Source: Rheinheimera riviphila (GTDB taxonomy: Bacteria; Pseudomonadota; Gammaproteobacteria; Enterobacterales; Alteromonadaceae). Taken from it: a DNA stretch of 64,000 nucleotides. A program made the position numbers and the translations under genes. Where the stretch lies: NCBI RefSeq assembly GCF_004005945.1, contig NZ_SACS01000003.1, positions 204,790 to 268,789 of the forward strand, given 5' to 3'. The notes under the pieces were generated by a model. The model ran no database searches and was not told the DNA's origin. It saw nothing but the letters and a program-made list of their open reading frames with translations. This document shows, piece by piece, positions 60,083 to 64,000 of the stretch (positions are counted from its first letter, which is position 1; the number at the start of each line of letters is the position of its first letter).

Positions 60083-60631
60083 TTAGCCGCGGACTTTGTC
60101 TGATAACTGTTGTAACGCCAGCAACTGCTGCACGATTAATGCCTGTAACTTCTCATCAACCAAATTGCCGTTGGCGTCAAAACTTGGACTAAAGGCATTG
60201 GCAAACACTTCTGGTTTATTGACGAAATGCAGATCTAAAAACACCCCAACCTGACGCAGATGATATTGCGCGCGAGAAGTCCCCATCCCGCCACCGGCAC
60301 CCATAATGGCCGCAGCTTTTCCTGCCAGTAATTTGTTGTCAGGTTCGCGTGATGCCCAGTCGAGCGCATTTTTAAGCGCTGGCGCTAGCGAATAATTGTA
60401 TTCGGGGCAGCCAAATAACAGCGCATCAGCTTTCGAACATTGCGCCAACAGTTGCTGCACGGCTACCGGCTTTTCCGCGATATCGGCGTTGTAAAATGGC
60501 ACTTCGGATAAATCGGCAATCTCAATCTGGATACCTTGCGGCGCATTTGCTTGCGCGTATTTTAGTAACGTCAGATTACGGGATTGCGCACGCAAACTGC
60601 CGCAAATGGCCAGAATATGTAAATCAGACAT
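60083..60631 (-). CDS. NADPH-dependent FMN reductase family protein
   Basis: A 182-residue flavodoxin-fold oxidoreductase of the ChrR/YieF type. FMN-binding ICGSLRAQSRN at the start and FGCPEYNYSLAPALKNALDWASR carry the phosphate- and isoalloxazine-contacting loops. Likely substrates are quinones, chromate or azo compounds; the exact one is unknown. ATG at 60631 has AAGGAG upstream; the frame extends to 60667. Confidence 0.9.
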   Translation of the reverse strand: MSDLHILAICGSLRAQSRNLTLLKYAQANAPQGIQIEIADLSEVPFYNADIAEKPVAVQQLLAQCSKADALLFGCPEYNYSLAPALKNALDWASREPDNKLLAGKAAAIMGAGGGMGTSRAQYHLRQVGVFLDLHFVNKPEVFANAFSPSFDANGNLVDEKLQALIVQQLLALQQLSDKVRG

Positions 60632-60737
60632 AACAACTCCTTGCAGGTTAATCAGTGGCAACACCACAGCTTGTTGCTACGGTATTGAACATTAAGTATT
60701 GGGTTCTGTCATGGCAACTGCATGACAGGACTTCTGG

Positions 60738-61178
60738 TTAGGTATCAGGTGTTACCGGGACCTTAAATCGGCGATGAAGCAGCCAGCCGGTGCCAAAACC
60801 TGTGACAGGGATCAGCACGACCGCGGCAATCATCAACCAGGTTGGATGCGGTAATAAATAGAAATTGGCGATGGTCGATAACAACATTACACCGGTGATC
60901 ACCGGCACAAACAAGCGGCTGACTCTTTTGATCAATACACTGGCAGCGGCAATCCCCAGAGCGGTCCCTGCCAGCCAGGCGAACAACACCATCAGATAAG
61001 CGGCAACCGGCAGGTTTTTCATAAAGGCAGTGGCTACCGAAGGGTCGTGGGAATCGGCAGTGCTGGCGCTGGTTGGAATGAACAAACTATGATTCAGCTG
61101 CTCCAGCAGCGCCACCGTCGACACACAAATGACCAGTCCAATGACTAACGCCAGAATTTTTTTTAGTACTACCGGCAT
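60738..61178 (-). CDS. Small four-helix membrane protein of unknown function
   Basis: A 146-residue inner-membrane protein with four hydrophobic helices (about 7-27, 55-80, 88-106, 112-132) and a periplasmic loop rich in Ser, Thr and Asp. I recognise no family. ATG at 61178 has AGGGA seven bases upstream; the longer frame to 61241 has no signal for use. It is single, between the FMN reductase and the methyltransferase genes. Confidence 0.75.
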   Translation of the reverse strand: MPVVLKKILALVIGLVICVSTVALLEQLNHSLFIPTSASTADSHDPSVATAFMKNLPVAAYLMVLFAWLAGTALGIAAASVLIKRVSRLFVPVITGVMLLSTIANFYLLPHPTWLMIAAVVLIPVTGFGTGWLLHRRFKVPVTPDT

Positions 61179-61280
61179 TGTTGATCCCTTTTGGCAGTTT
61201 TTTGAGCCCTGAGTATGGCCTGACAATGCCTGAAAAGACAACTGCTTGTCGTCGTTTGATAAGGATCAATATGCTAACGA

Positions 61281-61970
61281 TTACAACTCCCCGGCTATGC
61301 TCCCGACGCTATTTCCGGGGGCTTTCTGCAGCAAAATCACATCAGGTCCAATGATTTCCAGCGAGAACCCATCCCGTTGTGCCAGATAGGCAAAGGTCTC
61401 GCTGCTAAAAAAACTGACATGGGTCGGATCATTTTTGTAATGCCAGTTGGCAAAATCGGTCACCTGGTCGGTGAGTTTGGTCATCAGACCCAGCCAACCG
61501 CCCGGCTTTAACAATTGCAGCCATAACTGCCATTCGCGCGACGGTATATAAAAATGCTCAATCACTTCAGTGGCGCAAATAAAATCATAGTGTTGCGTCA
61601 GCACTTGCGGGTCATTTACAAAATACGGATCGTAAATCGCCATCTGCTGCCCGGCTTCGGCCAGCATCAAGGATAAGGTTGGCCCCGGACCACAGCCAAA
61701 ATCCAGCCCCTGCAAGCCGGTTTTAGCTAAACGTTGTTGCAGCGGTGCGGCCAATTTATTTAAAAATGCCCGGTAACGCAGATCTGTTGGATCGTTCTGA
61801 TGTTGCTGATAAATACTGATTTCCGCAGCGCCGTCCAACAAAGCAGACGGATCAGCAAACACCAACTGGCACTCTGGGCAACGCCAATATTGGCGACGTT
61901 TATCGGCACTATAAATAACACAATCCGCGTTGTGGCATAACGGACAACAAGGGGCGGCAGTAAGATGCAT
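61281..61970 (-). CDS. SAM-dependent methyltransferase with zinc-ribbon N-terminus
   Basis: A 229-residue class I methyltransferase. A four-cysteine zinc-ribbon-like start (CCPLCHNADC ... YWRCPECQ) precedes motif I (GLDFGCGPGPTL), then a CATEVIEHF-type motif and PGGWLGLMTKLTD. The substrate cannot be named. ATG at 61970 (AGGA upstream) gives a compact N-terminus; the frame extends to 62006. It is divergent from purC. Confidence 0.85.
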   Translation of the reverse strand: MHLTAAPCCPLCHNADCVIYSADKRRQYWRCPECQLVFADPSALLDGAAEISIYQQHQNDPTDLRYRAFLNKLAAPLQQRLAKTGLQGLDFGCGPGPTLSLMLAEAGQQMAIYDPYFVNDPQVLTQHYDFICATEVIEHFYIPSREWQLWLQLLKPGGWLGLMTKLTDQVTDFANWHYKNDPTHVSFFSSETFAYLAQRDGFSLEIIGPDVILLQKAPGNSVGSIAGEL

Positions 61971-62163
61971 CACAAACAATTTCCTGAACGGCCTGGCAAC
62001 AGGCAAACAAAACGATGAAATAAGGAAAGCGGCATCATAGCAGAGCCACTTTATCTTAACCGCCAGATTTTGTTGCGCCTAGATTTTGTTGCACTCAGAT
62101 TTTGTTGTGCAAAGCTTTCTGGTAGACTGAGCCCCGCCTTTTTCAGCGACAGAAGACCTGATA

Positions 62164-63273
62164 ATGACTCTTGCTACTCAAGTTCTGGCGGTTAATGATG
62201 ATCTGCCGATCCGTACCCATTTACCTGTTCATTCCGGCAAAGTCCGCAGCGTGTATTGGCTGACTGACGCTGACAGCGCCCGTTTAATCCGCGAAAAAAA
62301 TTACCCGGTTGCCACCGACACACCGTTGGCTATTATGGTGATCAGCGACCGTATTTCTGCCTTTGATTGCATCTGGCATGGCGAAAACGGCCTTAATGGC
62401 GTACCAGGCAAAGGCGCTGCACTCAACGCCATTTCTAATCACTGGTTTGCTTTGTTTAAACAACATGGTTTAGCCGACAGTCATATTCTGGATATCCCGC
62501 ACCCGCTGGTGTGGATTGTACAAAAAGCCCGTCCGGTAAAAATTGAAGCTATTGCCCGCCAGTACATCACTGGCTCAATGTGGCGCGCTTACAGCAAAGG
62601 CGAACGTGAATTCTGCGGTATCACACTGCCGGAAGGTCTGCAAAAAGATCAAAAATTGCCGGAAATTCTGATCACCCCTTCGACCAAAGGCATCCTGACC
62701 GGCCTCGCTGGTGTACCTGAAGCGGACGATGTGAACATTTCCCGTAGCGATATCGAACGCCACAGCAAAGCCTTTGGCTTTGAACAGGTTTCAGATATCG
62801 ACCTCTATGAAAAGCTGCTGAAACAAGGCTTCGGCGTGATTAGCGATGCCCTCGCCGCGCTGGATCAGATGTTCGTTGATACCAAATTTGAATTTGGGTA
62901 TGTCAAAGGCTTGGATGGCGTCGACAAACTGATTTATATGGACGAAGTCGGCACCCCGGATAGCTCACGGATTTGGGACGGCGCCGCCTGGCGTGATGGC
63001 AACATTGTCGAACAATCGAAAGAAGGTTTCCGCCAGTGGTTACTCAGCAACTTCCCGGATCCGGATATTCTGCTGAATAAAGACCGCATGCCAGAGCGCG
63101 CAGCGTTAGCACGTGACAATGCCCTGCCAACTGATGTGATGATGGATATTTCCCGCACTTATTTAGGCATTGCCGAAAAAGTGATTGGTGGGAAAATTAC
63201 ACTGTCGGCAAACCCCAAGGCAGAAATTATTGAGGTGCTGCAACAGCACTACGGGTTAATTGATTTAGCCTAA
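62164..63273 (+). CDS. purC: Phosphoribosylaminoimidazole-succinocarboxamide synthase PurC (long form)
   Basis: Purine-pathway ligase (SAICAR synthase). The 369 residues show [12 protein letters not shown] at the nucleotide site, [29 protein letters not shown], and the KFEFGY and EVGTPDSSR substrate-site segments. It is over 100 residues longer than the E. coli enzyme (237) and matches the long class of several marine gammaproteobacteria. An intrinsic terminator follows directly. Confidence 0.95.
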   Translation: MTLATQVLAVNDDLPIRTHLPVHSGKVRSVYWLTDADSARLIREKNYPVATDTPLAIMVISDRISAFDCIWHGENGLNGVPGKGAALNAISNHWFALFKQHGLADSHILDIPHPLVWIVQKARPVKIEAIARQYITGSMWRAYSKGEREFCGITLPEGLQKDQKLPEILITPSTKGILTGLAGVPEADDVNISRSDIERHSKAFGFEQVSDIDLYEKLLKQGFGVISDALAALDQMFVDTKFEFGYVKGLDGVDKLIYMDEVGTPDSSRIWDGAAWRDGNIVEQSKEGFRQWLLSNFPDPDILLNKDRMPERAALARDNALPTDVMMDISRTYLGIAEKVIGGKITLSANPKAEIIEVLQQHYGLIDLA

Positions 63274-63284
63274 AGCGAGTATCG

Positions 63285-63311
63285 GGGGAGCAATGCTCCC
63301 CTTTCTTTTTT
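63285..63311 (+). terminator. Intrinsic terminator of purC
   Basis: GGGGAGC (63285-63291) and GCTCCCC (63295-63301) with an AAT loop, followed by TTTCTTTTTT. Confidence 0.95.
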
Positions 63312-63333
63312 AGACTTTGAGAAAGGATGTCTT

Positions 63334-63975
63334 ATGTTTGGTACCCAGGATTTATGGTTATTTGTCGTTTCAGGTTTATTGCTGAACATTGCGCCAGGGC
63401 CTGATTCGTTGCTGATTATGGCTCGAAGTGCCAGTCAGGGGTTTAAAGCAGGTGCTGCAGCTGTCTTTGGCATTTGTACCGGTACCTGCGTGCATATTCT
63501 GGCCGCGGCGATTGGGCTGTCGGCTGTTCTTGCGACGTCGGCCGAAGCATTTTTACTGATCAAATTACTGGGTGCAGGCTATTTGCTGTATATCGGCATT
63601 CAAATGCTGCGTGCCCGTTCTGCTTCCGATAATAGTGTTGGAAGCAAGGTGCCAGTGACTGAGTCTGTTGGCAAAATCTTCAGGCAGGGTTTGTTGACTA
63701 ACGTGCTCAATCCAAAAGTTGCGTTATTTTTTCTGGCTTTTTTACCGCAGTTCGTGGCGCCGGATGCACCAAGCAAAGCCGAAGCTTTTTTGTTTTTAGG
63801 CGCCATTTTTAATTTTAATGGCATGCTGTGGTGTTTGTTTCTGGCCTGGAGCTCGGCCGTTGCCAGTCAAAAAGTTCAGGCAAGTGCGCGGGTAAAACTG
63901 TGGCTGAACCGACTGATTGGCGGTCTGTTTATCACACTTGGCTTTAAATTGGCATTGAGCCGCGCTGAAATTTAA
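63334..63975 (+). CDS. LysE-family amino-acid/metabolite exporter
   Basis: A 213-residue membrane protein of the LysE/RhtB family. It starts with NIAPGPDSLLIMARSASQGFKAGA, then has LLIKLLGAGYLLYIGIQMLR and GLLTNVLNPKVALFFLAFLPQFV, the family's hallmark segments. About six transmembrane helices are expected. The exported substrate, such as homoserine, threonine or another amino acid, cannot be read. ATG at 63334 has AAAGGA upstream. It is separated from purC by that gene's terminator. Confidence 0.92.
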   Translation: MFGTQDLWLFVVSGLLLNIAPGPDSLLIMARSASQGFKAGAAAVFGICTGTCVHILAAAIGLSAVLATSAEAFLLIKLLGAGYLLYIGIQMLRARSASDNSVGSKVPVTESVGKIFRQGLLTNVLNPKVALFFLAFLPQFVAPDAPSKAEAFLFLGAIFNFNGMLWCLFLAWSSAVASQKVQASARVKLWLNRLIGGLFITLGFKLALSRAEI

Positions 63976-64000
63976 AGCCGCGCTGAAACTTAAATTTGCA

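Overview
The window is a contiguous piece of a gammaproteobacterial chromosome with about half G+C. It most resembles the Alteromonadales-like group around Rheinheimera, Alishewanella and Shewanella. The grounds are the gene order of the plsX-fab-pabC-mltG-tmk-holB block, a propionate operon of the AcnD/PrpF type led by a GntR regulator, a long-form PurC, a LexA-boxed yebG and an RNase E with a long scaffold tail. The genus is an inference. Nearly all of the window is core or housekeeping DNA. I found no tRNA, rRNA, CRISPR, integrase or transposase gene.

Layout. 0.1-8.5 kb: hrpA, a two-CBS protein, a periplasmic isoaspartyl peptidase, an exported endonuclease I with an extra C-terminal Cys/His module, and divergently exonuclease I. 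8.6-11.7 kb: a four-gene accessory cassette with a twin-arginine-type exported protein of unknown function, a very short PqqD-like protein, an HPr-kinase-like P-loop protein and a nucleotidyltransferase-fold protein. This is the 'HPr-rel-A' arrangement, whose function is not established, and it is the best candidate here for an undescribed system. 11.7-18.4 kb: a TPP riboswitch followed by thiC, a thiD-thiE fusion, thiF, thiS, thiG and thiH, tightly packed and often overlapping. 18.5-24.8 kb: a repeat-bearing lipoprotein, an MscS channel, yebG with a LexA box, a dGTPase-family HD hydrolase, a 127-bp nested palindromic element and a patatin-like lipase.

24.9-34.3 kb (minus strand): a TonB-dependent receptor with a Fur-like site, an RND pump with its lipoprotein adaptor, GlpQ, a GNAT acetyltransferase and a small exported protein. 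34.3-41.1 kb (minus): the methylcitrate operon gntR-prpB-prpC-acnD-prpF, with two matching palindromes near the gntR start. 41.1-41.7 kb: a gene-free stretch holding a promoter-like pair and three consecutive hairpins, a candidate small RNA. 41.7-52.7 kb (minus): yceD-rpmF-plsX-fabH-fabD-fabG-acpP-fabF-pabC-mltG-tmk-holB-pilZ-tatD, the fatty-acid and cell-growth cluster. 52.8-64 kb: a Maf pyrophosphatase, a HAD phosphatase, rluC, divergent rne with a long leader, a periplasmic lysophospholipase, an FMN reductase, a small membrane protein, a methyltransferase, purC and a LysE-type exporter.

Small-scale structure includes several near-perfect intrinsic terminators, three tandem repeat arrays (117 bp x3, 15 bp x3, 14 bp x4-5), one REP-like hairpin that begins at a stop codon, and several genes whose family length points to a non-ATG start (TTG for sbcB, GTG for tatD and the receptor, possibly ATT for pabC). 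All functional calls rest on reading translated sequence and motifs; no database search was run.
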